Translations under genes and position numbers: made by a program
Notes under the pieces: model-generated
What the model saw: only the letters and a program-made list of their open reading frames with translations
Told to the model about the DNA's origin: nothing
Database searches by the model: none
Assembly: GCA_033875315.1 (NCBI GenBank)
Contig: JANRJG010000009.1
Location: forward strand, 62,001 to 126,000
DNA from: Candidatus Methylacidiphilales bacterium
GTDB taxonomy: Bacteria; Verrucomicrobiota; Verrucomicrobiia; Methylacidiphilales; CAZTYG01
DNA: 64,000 nt
Direction: 5' to 3'
Part shown: positions 54,506 to 62,104 of the stretch, piece after piece
How the letters are laid out: the number at the start of each line of letters is the position of its first letter
Numbering within the stretch: position 1 is the first letter of the stretch

Positions 54506-54982
54506 TCACATCGGTGCATAGGGCAGCATCAATTCAATCAATTGGGCCAGAAGGTGGATCTCGAGCAAGACCATCCGGCGTCCATCATCGTGGAACGCAT
54601 CCAGGTCGCTGTCCATGTCCTCTTCGCCAATCGCATAACGGCCCGCCAGGTACATGCGGTGGTCGTTGGCCAGGAGAATGAAGCGCTCCACACCTTCGGG
54701 ATCTAGACGCCAGGTGACCCACTCACCGGAGGAGTTGCGGAGAAGGGCCGACCACTCCCGGGCCTGGCGAGCATGTTCCGAGGCGTGCAGGCGGCGTTCC
54801 TCCCACCAGGCCTCTTCGTCCTCGGGGGAATAGCCACTGCCGTCCAAACCCCGGTGCGCCGGGGTGGAACGGTCGGACGATTGATACTCGTCCGCGATGC
54901 GGTCGAGGATGGCGGCGAGAAAGTGGGCTTCGGCGGGAAAGAATTCCAGCAGCACTCCGTGATCTTCCGGCCGGATTTGCAT
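54506..54982 (-). CDS. DUF2017-like protein beside clpS
   Basis: This 158-aa, mostly helical acidic protein has an N-terminal strand pair MQIRPEDHGVLLEFFPAEAH, then FLAAILDRIADEYQS. Its place directly after clpS matches the clpS-DUF2017 pairing known from Actinobacteria. Function is unknown, and a link to ClpS-dependent proteolysis is inferred from conserved neighbourhood. The ATG at 54982 is 11 bp after the clpS stop. Confidence 0.65.
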   Translation of the reverse strand: MQIRPEDHGVLLEFFPAEAHFLAAILDRIADEYQSSDRSTPAHRGLDGSGYSPEDEEAWWEERRLHASEHARQAREWSALLRNSSGEWVTWRLDPEGVERFILLANDHRMYLAGRYAIGEEDMDSDLDAFHDDGRRMVLLEIHLLAQLIELMLPYAPM

Positions 54983-54993
54983 AACCCGTTTGA

Positions 54994-55290
54994 TCAACCG
55001 GCAGGCCGCAACGTGCAACGGAGACCGTGATGGAGGATTTGCTGGTGGTAGAGTTCGGCCTTCTCCCGCGCCTCTAGGGCGACGCAGCTTTGCCCCTTTT
55101 CGTGGACCTCCAGCATGTGGCGGGTGGCCCGGGCGCGGTCGAACCGCAGGACCTTCATGAACACATAGACCACATAGGACATGGTGTTGACCGGATCATT
55201 CCAAACCATCACTTCCCAGCCCGGATCGGTGTGGTCCCGGCTGCGCGGTGAGACCACGGGGGACTCCACCGGTGCGCCCGCGTTTCTCAT
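54994..55290 (-). CDS. clpS: ATP-dependent Clp protease adaptor ClpS
   Basis: This 98-aa N-degron adaptor shows WEVMVWNDPVNTMSYVVYVF, the substrate-pocket segment, and MLEVHEKGQSCVALEAREKAELY, the ClpA/C-docking face. It delivers proteins with destabilising N-termini to Clp proteases. No clpA or clpC gene is in the window. Confidence 0.93.
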   Translation of the reverse strand: MRNAGAPVESPVVSPRSRDHTDPGWEVMVWNDPVNTMSYVVYVFMKVLRFDRARATRHMLEVHEKGQSCVALEAREKAELYHQQILHHGLRCTLRPAG

Positions 55291-55303
55291 GGTGCCAGGC
55301 GGC

Positions 55304-55774
55304 TCAGCGGATGATGCCCCCACCCGGCTGGGCCAGGTCGGTATCCAGTTCCAGTGGGCCGGCCTGGGCTTCGTTCTCACTGGCGTTGGAGAGGGCGGCA
55401 TCCAGGGCCGGGGTGGTTTGCTGGGCATAAAACCGGACCAAACCGATGTTGGTTTTATCACCAAAAACCGTGATCAGGAGGCAATCAAACTGCAAGGCGG
55501 TCATGAGGATGCTGATGTGACTGCCTTCGTGGTACAAGGCGGTGAATTCCTGTTCGCCCAGCCGGCGGGCCAGCTCGCGGGTCGCGGCAAACGAACCCGC
55601 GGCCAGGGCGCTCAGGATGCTGATGTCGAGCGTGCCGATGTCCCCCATCTCGGCGAAGAGGTTGCCGCCCTTGTCGACCACCGCGGTCCATTGGGATTCG
55701 GACTTGGCCAGAAATTCCTTGAGGGTGCATTCTATCGCCACCTGGTCTTCCACTGAGAGCATGCCAATCGCCAT
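55304..55774 (-). CDS. Roadblock/LC7 domain protein (MglB-like)
   Basis: This 156-aa protein has the roadblock fold: VDKGGNLFAEMGDIGTLDIS, LSALAAGSFAATRELARRLG and LITVFGDKTNIGLVRFYAQQ. Roadblock proteins such as MglB act as GTPase-activating partners of MglA-like GTPases. One lies 20 bp upstream on the same strand. The ATG at 55774 is used; an upstream TTG is less likely. Confidence 0.85.
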   Translation of the reverse strand: MAIGMLSVEDQVAIECTLKEFLAKSESQWTAVVDKGGNLFAEMGDIGTLDISILSALAAGSFAATRELARRLGEQEFTALYHEGSHISILMTALQFDCLLITVFGDKTNIGLVRFYAQQTTPALDAALSNASENEAQAGPLELDTDLAQPGGGIIR

Positions 55775-55794
55775 AAACGTATCCTGATGGGGGT

Positions 55795-56427
55795 TCAACC
55801 AGCCTGGGGATCACCGGCCACGGGACGTGCCGGGGCGGCGGATTTGGAGTATTTGGCCAGAAGTAGACGGGCGACACCGTTGAGCGTGTCCAGGACGCCA
55901 TTGCCCTGGTGGGCGCTGGCTTCGAAGGAAAGCACCCGGTTGGCGCGGTTGTTGAAGGTGTATTCCAGGTAGTGCATCGGGGCGACGTTTTCCACATCCC
56001 GCTTGTTGTACTGCAACACGTAAGGAATTTGTGCCAGACTGAGGTGGTTTTCGATCAGGTTCTCCTGCAGGTTGGCAAAGGATTCGACATTCTCCTCCAT
56101 GCGCTCCCATTGGGAATCCACGACGAAAACGATGCCATCCACGCCCTTGAGGACCAATTGGCGGGTCGTGTTGTAAACCGGCTGGCCCGGGACGGTGTAC
56201 AATTGGAACCGGGTATCGAACCCGGGCAGGGTCTGGGTGTTGAGACTGAGGAAGTCGAAGAACAGGGTCCGGTCGGCATCGGTGGCGAGGGACACGAGGT
56301 CGCCCTTCTGGGTGCTGGTGATGCCTCCGTGGAGATTGATGAGGTTCGTCGTCTTGCCCGAAAGGGCGCAGCCGTAATAGACGATCTTGAGCTGGATCTC
56401 CCTTTTGGAGTAATTGATGAAGGCCAT
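55795..56427 (-). CDS. MglA-like small Ras-type GTPase
   Basis: This 210-aa GTPase has P-loop G19-CALSGKTT (to residue 27), switch-region LYTVPGQPVYN with TVPGQ at 78-82 in place of DxxGQ, base-recognition NKRD (141-144), and a SAK-type SFEASAH. It matches MglA of Myxococcus, a polarity switch for gliding and type IV pili. Polarity or motility control here is inference. It sits with two roadblock proteins and an FHA protein. Confidence 0.93.
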   Translation of the reverse strand: MAFINYSKREIQLKIVYYGCALSGKTTNLINLHGGITSTQKGDLVSLATDADRTLFFDFLSLNTQTLPGFDTRFQLYTVPGQPVYNTTRQLVLKGVDGIVFVVDSQWERMEENVESFANLQENLIENHLSLAQIPYVLQYNKRDVENVAPMHYLEYTFNNRANRVLSFEASAHQGNGVLDTLNGVARLLLAKYSKSAAPARPVAGDPQAG

Positions 56428-56439
56428 AGGGGTTGAAGG

Positions 56440-58236
56440 TTAACCGGGACCCGACTGGGCCAGCAAGGCCAGGGCTGCGTGAATTGTTTTACGGTGCACG
56501 ATGGGCAACTGTTCATCTTCGTGCACCAAAACCAGGATGAATCCGTGGTCGCGGAAAAGGGTCAGGCTGTTTTCCTTGCCGGGTAGGTTCATCTCGGACA
56601 ATTCCGCACGACCCAGGTCGGTGAGCAAGCCAGAAGTGGTCTTGAACAAACGGGGCGCCACCGCCGCCAGGGCCTCATCGGTCTTGTTTTCTCCACCGGC
56701 GGCGGAAATCGGCAGGCCGTCAGGCCCGCATAGGATGCAGCCAAGCATCCCCGGCCAGAGGCTGATCTGGCGGGTGAATTCCTTGAAACCCGCCGGCACA
56801 TCGGCGGGCAGGCGGATGAGCTGGTGCAACTCGGAGGACGCAGCCTTCGTGGGAACGTTCGTTTTTGTCGGCGTAGCCTTCAAGGCCTTGCTGAATGAAT
56901 CAGCCAGTTGGGGCGACGATGCCACAGCCGCGCTGAGCGGAGAAGCCGGAAGCGGTTCCACATCAGACTCATCCGCAGTTGGTTCAACCGGCTTGACCTT
57001 GGCCCTCTGGGCGAAGGAAAAAACCGGCGCTGTCTTGATGGGATTCGGCGAAGGTGGCGGGGTGCTCACTTCCACGGCCGAGGGTTCATCCACTGGAAGC
57101 TCGGGAACCTGCAGCTTGCTCAGCAGAGCCTGGTATTCCGAACTCTGGGTGAAGGAAAAGCTGTCCGCTGGATCGGCCGACTCCTCCACCACAGGAGCAT
57201 CGACTGGATTTTCCACGATCGGCAAGGCTTCATCGGCCTGCTGCACCTCGGATTCGGCGAGGGCGGCCAAAGCGGCCAGTGCCGGATCCAAGCCACCCGT
57301 ATCGGGCTCGGATGCGTCGACTGCCTCCGTCTGAAGTGCGGTGTCGGACATTACCGGCTCCGGGTCGGGCTCCTGATCTGCCATGGATAATCCCGGGTCC
57401 GCTATCTCGCCAGGATTTTCGCTCGGAGAAAGTTCCGCCCCGGCGAACGGTGTCTCACTGGCTGCCGCGGCTTCGAGTTCCGCCTGTTGCGCCGCTTGAG
57501 CGGCCTGGGCGGCTTCCACCTTGGCCCGGATGGCCTCCGGGGAAAACGGATCATTCATTGAGGCCACCGCCTGGTCGATCTGCTTCTGGTCCCTGCGCAA
57601 CTTCATATAGTCGGCAGGGATGCGCATCACCACCTGGGGCAGGGGCAACAAGATGGTCATCGCACCGTATTCACCTAACGAATCAACCGGATGAATCAAT
57701 CCTTCCGGCGCACATTGCGCGAGGTCGGCGATGGTGAACTCGATCTTGCCCGAGGGCAACATGGGCAACACCGCACCCATGGGCAGGCGGAAATCCCCTT
57801 GCCCCTGGGGCGACTGGAGCAAACTGGCCGGATCGGCCAGCAGGACCGCCTCCGGCAGCAAGGGCACGACCACCGATGCCGGCATCTCGAGCGCCACGTC
57901 GGGCATGGGCGTCATCTGCATGGTAGGTGGCGGGGCGGCCACGGCTACGGCAGCGGGAATCTTGAGCTTGGCCGAACCCGGCCCGGAGGAGTTCAAACCG
58001 GCAAGGGAGAGGCGTTGGGTGACCCGTTTGCGTGCCCGCTCGAACAAAGGCTGCGAACCAGGAGGGCGGGGCATCGACCCGCCCCCGATCGGCCCGGTGG
58101 CTCCCGACTCCGGCGGAGGCATCGGTGCTCCGGGCGGTGGGGAAGAACCCGGCCCGCGGACCATGGGCATGGCAGGACTGGGGGCAGCGTCCTCTTGCTT
58201 TTTTTTACCTAAAAATCCTAAAAAACTAGACGCCAT
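56440..58236 (-). CDS. Large low-complexity protein with C-terminal roadblock domain
   Basis: This protein is about 598 aa. A short FLGFLGKKK start leads into Pro/Ala/Ser-rich, likely disordered segments. In the middle, LPMGAVLPMLPSGKIEFTIA then LAQCAPEGLIHPVD and LLPLPQVVMRIPADYMKLRR form a conserved GTPase-cluster-associated domain. Acidic repeats follow, and a C-terminal roadblock domain (WPGMLGCILCGPDGLPISAA, LVLVHEDEQLPI) ends the protein. It probably scaffolds or regulates the adjacent MglA-like GTPase. The start is less certain because no Shine-Dalgarno is visible. Confidence 0.75.
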   Translation of the reverse strand: MASSFLGFLGKKKQEDAAPSPAMPMVRGPGSSPPPGAPMPPPESGATGPIGGGSMPRPPGSQPLFERARKRVTQRLSLAGLNSSGPGSAKLKIPAAVAVAAPPPTMQMTPMPDVALEMPASVVVPLLPEAVLLADPASLLQSPQGQGDFRLPMGAVLPMLPSGKIEFTIADLAQCAPEGLIHPVDSLGEYGAMTILLPLPQVVMRIPADYMKLRRDQKQIDQAVASMNDPFSPEAIRAKVEAAQAAQAAQQAELEAAAASETPFAGAELSPSENPGEIADPGLSMADQEPDPEPVMSDTALQTEAVDASEPDTGGLDPALAALAALAESEVQQADEALPIVENPVDAPVVEESADPADSFSFTQSSEYQALLSKLQVPELPVDEPSAVEVSTPPPSPNPIKTAPVFSFAQRAKVKPVEPTADESDVEPLPASPLSAAVASSPQLADSFSKALKATPTKTNVPTKAASSELHQLIRLPADVPAGFKEFTRQISLWPGMLGCILCGPDGLPISAAGGENKTDEALAAVAPRLFKTTSGLLTDLGRAELSEMNLPGKENSLTLFRDHGFILVLVHEDEQLPIVHRKTIHAALALLAQSGPG

Positions 58237-58343
58237 GATTTTGGGTGGTTTAGTCGGCCCAGAATGCCTGATCCTCAAGTGCTTGCAACAAAAACATCGG
58301 TCAGCCATCTCCGCTCTTTTCAGTTGGAAATTAAGTCCCATGC

Positions 58344-59087
58344 TTGCGGGAGATGACGACGCTGGAAATTCTTCAGCTCTGCCTGATTGGACAACGGAGC
58401 GGACGGATCGAATGCTTCCACCCCGGCAAGCAAGGTGTGCTCCACGTCGAAAGAGGCAAAATCATCCATGCCGTATGCGGGGATGCGAAGCCGGAGGATG
58501 CCTTCTACAACCTGGTGGTCGAACCGGGCGCCGCCGCCGAGTTCATTCCTTGCGACGACCACCCCGCACGCACCATCACCACCTCAACGGATTACCTGCT
58601 GATGGAGGCGGCGCGGCGTGCGGACGAATTCAAACGCAATACTCCGGTCTCCCCCGAGCCAACGCATCCTCCTGTGACCCACCTCAGCGTCGTCTCCGAT
58701 CCCCTTCCGAAAATTTTCGAGTTGCTCGATGACCGCATCACCATCGGCCGCAATCCGGACAACCGGCTCCAACTCAGCGTGGAATCTGTATCCGGGCACC
58801 ACTGCGTCCTGGAAAAAAGAAACCACCACTATTGGATCAACGATCTCCAATCGAGGAACGGTACCTTCTTGAACAATAAACCCATCGTATCGCCCACAAT
58901 CATCCAGCCCGGCGACCTCATCCAAATGGGCGCGGCACTGCTGCGGTGCGAGATAAAAGGCCCGCTGGAAGTGGGACATAAGAAAAAAACCGCCCGCATC
59001 GTCAGCTCTGACACCCAGGATCTGCGATTGCCTCCCCGGGCCCATGCCACCGAGGGGGCCATCCGCTTCCAGTCCCCCGAGCCCTGA
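58344..59087 (+). CDS. DUF4388-FHA signalling protein
   Basis: This protein is about 247 aa. The N-terminal DUF4388-like domain (TTLEILQLCLIGQRSGRIEC, GVLHVERGKIIHAVCGD) is followed by an FHA domain (ITIGRNPDNRLQLSVESVSG then HHCVL, and DLQSRNGTFLNNKPI), which binds phosphothreonine. It is divergent from the roadblock protein, with starts about 107 bp apart. The first codon may be TTG at 58344 or ATG at 58353. The ATG has a Shine-Dalgarno-like GGGAG that is unusually close. Confidence 0.85.
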   Translation: MREMTTLEILQLCLIGQRSGRIECFHPGKQGVLHVERGKIIHAVCGDAKPEDAFYNLVVEPGAAAEFIPCDDHPARTITTSTDYLLMEAARRADEFKRNTPVSPEPTHPPVTHLSVVSDPLPKIFELLDDRITIGRNPDNRLQLSVESVSGHHCVLEKRNHHYWINDLQSRNGTFLNNKPIVSPTIIQPGDLIQMGAALLRCEIKGPLEVGHKKKTARIVSSDTQDLRLPPRAHATEGAIRFQSPEP

Positions 59088-59150
59088 GGTTGCTCTCAAC
59101 CCCTTCCAACGGCCCCGAAGCACTCCAAGGAAAAAGCTTCAACCGGCCCC

Positions 59151-59175
59151 TTGTAGCCCGGGAATCCTTTCCCAG
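59151..59175. repeat. TTGTAGCC palindromic repeat, copy 2
   Basis: TTGTAGCCCGGGAATCCTTT then CCCAG is the partner of 44190-44215. It lies between the FHA gene and nrnA. Confidence 0.55.
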
Positions 59176-59251
59176 GGGTCCATTAACCCGCCACCGCAAG
59201 GGCGAATTCCCTCGTTGATTCCCGGGACATAACTGGCAGTCTAGAAAACCC

Positions 59252-60226
59252 TTGAACAACTCAAACTCACCCATCGCTCACGCCATCCCCCCGCTGCTGG
59301 AAGCACCAGAAATCTGGATTTTCAGCCACCAACGCCCCGATGGTGACGCCTTGGGAAGCGCCCTCGGGCTCGGATGGACCTTGTCCGGACTGGGGAAGAG
59401 CGTGCGCATCTTCAATCAAGATCCCGTGCCCGACCTTTACACCTTCCTGCCCGGGCGGGAACGTGTGGAATCGCCTGCCGGATGCTCCCCCGGCCCCACC
59501 ACCCTCTTGGTGGCCTTGGACACCTCGACGCGTGAGCGGCTGGGAAAGGGCTTTTTGGCTTGGAACCGCCAAGCCGACCTGAACCTCGATCACCACGAGA
59601 GCAACACCCTCTTCGGCCGACTCAATGTCATCGACCCCACCGAGCCCTCGACCGCCTCGCTCGTTTTGCGTCTGATCGAGGAAGCCGGCTGGCCCCTGCC
59701 ACCCGAAGCCGCGACGAATTTGTTCGTGGGTTTGAGCACCGACACCGGATCCTTCTGCTACCGCGGAACAACCGCCGCGACCTTCCACGCCGCCGCCCGG
59801 CTGGTGGAACGGGGCGCCGATCCCGCCGAACTGGCCCGCGAATGCTACCAATCCACCAGTCCGGAACGTTTTGCCCTCCGCCGCTTGGCCCTGCAGCGCA
59901 TCCGACTCGAACACCAAGGTCGGTTGGCCGTTCTCGATCTGGAGCCCTCAATGTTCGCGGAATCTGGAGCCAAGGCATCCGATACCGAGGGTTTGGTGGA
60001 AGAAGCACTGACCGTTCGCGGGGTGCAATTGGCCGTTCTTTTTGAGGAGCGCCCCGGGGACGCACTCAAAGTCAGTCTGCGGTCGAAGGGCCAGCACAAC
60101 GTCAGCACCCTGGCCCAGGCATTCGGCGGCGGCGGCCATCCGGGTGCGGCGGGGATCAACTTTGAAGATCATGCCAAGGCCCATCGCCAATCGGTCTTGG
60201 AACGTATCGCTCAGATTTTCTCCTAA
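59252..60226 (+). CDS. nrnA: Bifunctional oligoribonuclease/pAp phosphatase NrnA (DHH family)
   Basis: This 324-aa DHH-DHHA1 phosphoesterase has FSHQRPDGDALGSALGLGWT, LDTSTRERLG, NLDHHESN and a C-terminal FGGGGHPGAAGINF. It degrades nano-RNAs and 3'-phosphoadenosine 5'-phosphate. A TTG start is used, and no nearer ATG leaves the first motif intact. It starts nrnA-truB-ribF, a familiar order near rbfA/infB, which are absent here. Confidence 0.92.
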   Translation: MNNSNSPIAHAIPPLLEAPEIWIFSHQRPDGDALGSALGLGWTLSGLGKSVRIFNQDPVPDLYTFLPGRERVESPAGCSPGPTTLLVALDTSTRERLGKGFLAWNRQADLNLDHHESNTLFGRLNVIDPTEPSTASLVLRLIEEAGWPLPPEAATNLFVGLSTDTGSFCYRGTTAATFHAAARLVERGADPAELARECYQSTSPERFALRRLALQRIRLEHQGRLAVLDLEPSMFAESGAKASDTEGLVEEALTVRGVQLAVLFEERPGDALKVSLRSKGQHNVSTLAQAFGGGGHPGAAGINFEDHAKAHRQSVLERIAQIFS

Positions 60227-60230
60227 TCTC

Positions 60231-60959
60231 ATGAATCCCCCCCTCCCCAGCATCGACGGACTGCTCATGGTCAACAAACCCGGCGGTATGACCTCGCACG
60301 ACGTGGTGGATTTCGTGCGCCGACGCTTCGGCCTGAAGAAAGTCGGCCACTGCGGGACACTCGACCCCATGGCCACCGGCCTCCTTATGCTGGTCATTGG
60401 CAAGGCCACCAAAGTCCAGGACCTCCTCATGTCGGAAGACAAGGAGTACCGGGGGACTCTGAAATTGGGAACAATCACCGACTCCCAGGACGCCGAGGGC
60501 CAGGCCTTGGAAACCCGTCCAGTGGAGGACTACGATGAAGCCACCCTGCGGGCGGCCTTTGCCGCATTCCAGGGTGATTTCTACCAGACGCCGCCCATGG
60601 TGTCGGCGGTGAAAAAAGACGGGGTGCCCTTGTACAAACTGGCGCGCCAGGGAAAAGTGGTGGAACGGGAACCACGCCTGGTCACGGTCTACCGTCATAG
60701 CCTTGACCGAATTGCCCTGCCGGAAATTGATTTCACCCTTCGTTGCAGCAAGGGCTTCTACGTGCGCAGCTACTGCCATGAAATCGGCCTGAAGCTGGGC
60801 TGCGGAGGCCACCTGTCGGCCCTCTCCCGCACCCGCTCCGGAAATTTTTCCCTGGAACAGGCCCTGGGTTGGCCGGCCATGCAGGACATGCGTGATCTCG
60901 CGCAGTTGGTCCCTTATGTGATCAGCCTGCCGGAAATCTCCCGCATTCGACGCCAATAA
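60231..60959 (+). CDS. truB: tRNA pseudouridine(55) synthase
   Basis: This 242-aa enzyme makes pseudouridine 55 in the T loop of tRNAs. The catalytic Asp lies in GHCGTLDPMATGLL. GLLMVNKPGGMTSHDVVDFV and TPPMVSAVKKDGVPLYKLAR are signatures, and SYCHEIGLKLGCGGHLSALS, then RTRSG, is near the end. The ATG at 60231 lies 4 bp after the nrnA stop. Confidence 0.95.
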   Translation: MNPPLPSIDGLLMVNKPGGMTSHDVVDFVRRRFGLKKVGHCGTLDPMATGLLMLVIGKATKVQDLLMSEDKEYRGTLKLGTITDSQDAEGQALETRPVEDYDEATLRAAFAAFQGDFYQTPPMVSAVKKDGVPLYKLARQGKVVEREPRLVTVYRHSLDRIALPEIDFTLRCSKGFYVRSYCHEIGLKLGCGGHLSALSRTRSGNFSLEQALGWPAMQDMRDLAQLVPYVISLPEISRIRRQ

Positions 60960-60979
60960 TCCGACTCACCCCTCCACTC

Positions 60980-61948
60980 ATGAAGGTGTTCCGAAGCTGG
61001 GAAGACGCGGCCCGCAGCGGTGAAGTCCGGCGGCTGGCCCTGGGTTTCTTTGACGGGGTCCATCGGGGCCACCGGCTTGTCTTCGATGCCGTGCGTGAAC
61101 CGTGCACAACACCTTCAACCTCATCTTCATCCAATTTTTCTCCCACCTCTACCGCCTTTTCCGTGCTGACCTTCTGGCCCCACCCACAGGCCATCCTGTC
61201 CCCGGGCCAGGAACCGCCCCTGATCACCGGGATCGAACACAAATTGCGGCTCTTTGCCGCCGCAGGAGCCGCATCCACGCTCCTTATCCCGTTCGACCTT
61301 GTTCTGGCCTCACTGACCGCTGATGCGTTTCTGGATCTCCTTCATCATCATCTGCCGAACCTGGAAGCCGTCGCCTGCGGGCAAAATTTCCATTTTGGCC
61401 ACGGTCGCACGGGAGATGCCTCCCACCTGCGCGCCTGGGCCAACGGGCTCGGCATCTCGGGCCTGATACCGCAGATGCAACGGGACCGCCATGGCCAGGC
61501 CATCAGCAGCAGCAGCATCCGAAATCTCCTGCGTGAAGGACGTCTGGAAGAGGCCTCCCACGCACTGGGACGTCCCTATAGTCTTTGGGGCCAGGTTGTT
61601 CAAGGACGGCAATTGGGACGCCAACTGGGCTTCCCCACGGCCAACCTGCAAACGGGCGACCAACTATTTCTACCCGCAGGCGTCTACGCAGGCCGGGTGG
61701 TGCTGGAGAACGGCGACACGTATACGGCGGCCCTCAACATCGGGCGCAGACCCACCGTGGAGGGTTCGGGCGGTCTTCTGCAAGTGGAAGCACACCTGCT
61801 GGGCTACAACGGAGGGGAACTCTATGGACAGCACATCGATGTTCAGCCCATCGAATTCATCCGCGCCGAGCGATCCTTCACCGACCACACGGAATTGCGT
61901 AAACAAATCGCCGATGACGTGTTGGAAGCTGGCAGGCGAGTCGGGTGA
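60980..61948 (+). CDS. ribF: Bifunctional riboflavin kinase/FAD synthetase
   Basis: This 322-aa protein has an N-terminal FAD-synthetase nucleotidyltransferase domain (LALGFFDGVHRGHRLVFDAV, ISSSSIRNLL) and a C-terminal riboflavin kinase domain (GRQLGFPTANLQT, GVYAGRVVLENGDTYTAALN then IGRRPT, FIRAERSF). It makes FMN and FAD. It follows truB by 20 bp, and a BIME element lies downstream. Confidence 0.95.
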   Translation: MKVFRSWEDAARSGEVRRLALGFFDGVHRGHRLVFDAVREPCTTPSTSSSSNFSPTSTAFSVLTFWPHPQAILSPGQEPPLITGIEHKLRLFAAAGAASTLLIPFDLVLASLTADAFLDLLHHHLPNLEAVACGQNFHFGHGRTGDASHLRAWANGLGISGLIPQMQRDRHGQAISSSSIRNLLREGRLEEASHALGRPYSLWGQVVQGRQLGRQLGFPTANLQTGDQLFLPAGVYAGRVVLENGDTYTAALNIGRRPTVEGSGGLLQVEAHLLGYNGGELYGQHIDVQPIEFIRAERSFTDHTELRKQIADDVLEAGRRVG

Positions 61949-61989
61949 TGCCTTTGTTTGACAAATCGAAGTAACCGACAGGATGGATT

Positions 61990-62096
61990 GACGGGAAGGC
62001 GAGGCTCCTGTCGAGCCGGTTTGATGTCTCTATTCCAAGGGCGGCTCAGCGGGAGCTTTGCCCCCCCGTATTGCAATTTGTCGCCTACTCAATAAG
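61990..62096. repeat. BIME-type REP element, copy C
   Basis: ACGGGAAGGCGAGGCTCCTG (61991-62010) and the inverted GCGGCTCAGCGGGAGCTTTG (62041-62060) flank GTTTGATGTCTCTATTCCAA. The CGCCTACTCAAT tail matches copies A and B. It separates ribF from the convergent secretin gene. Confidence 0.8.
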
Positions 62097-62104
62097 ACAT
62101 GGCG

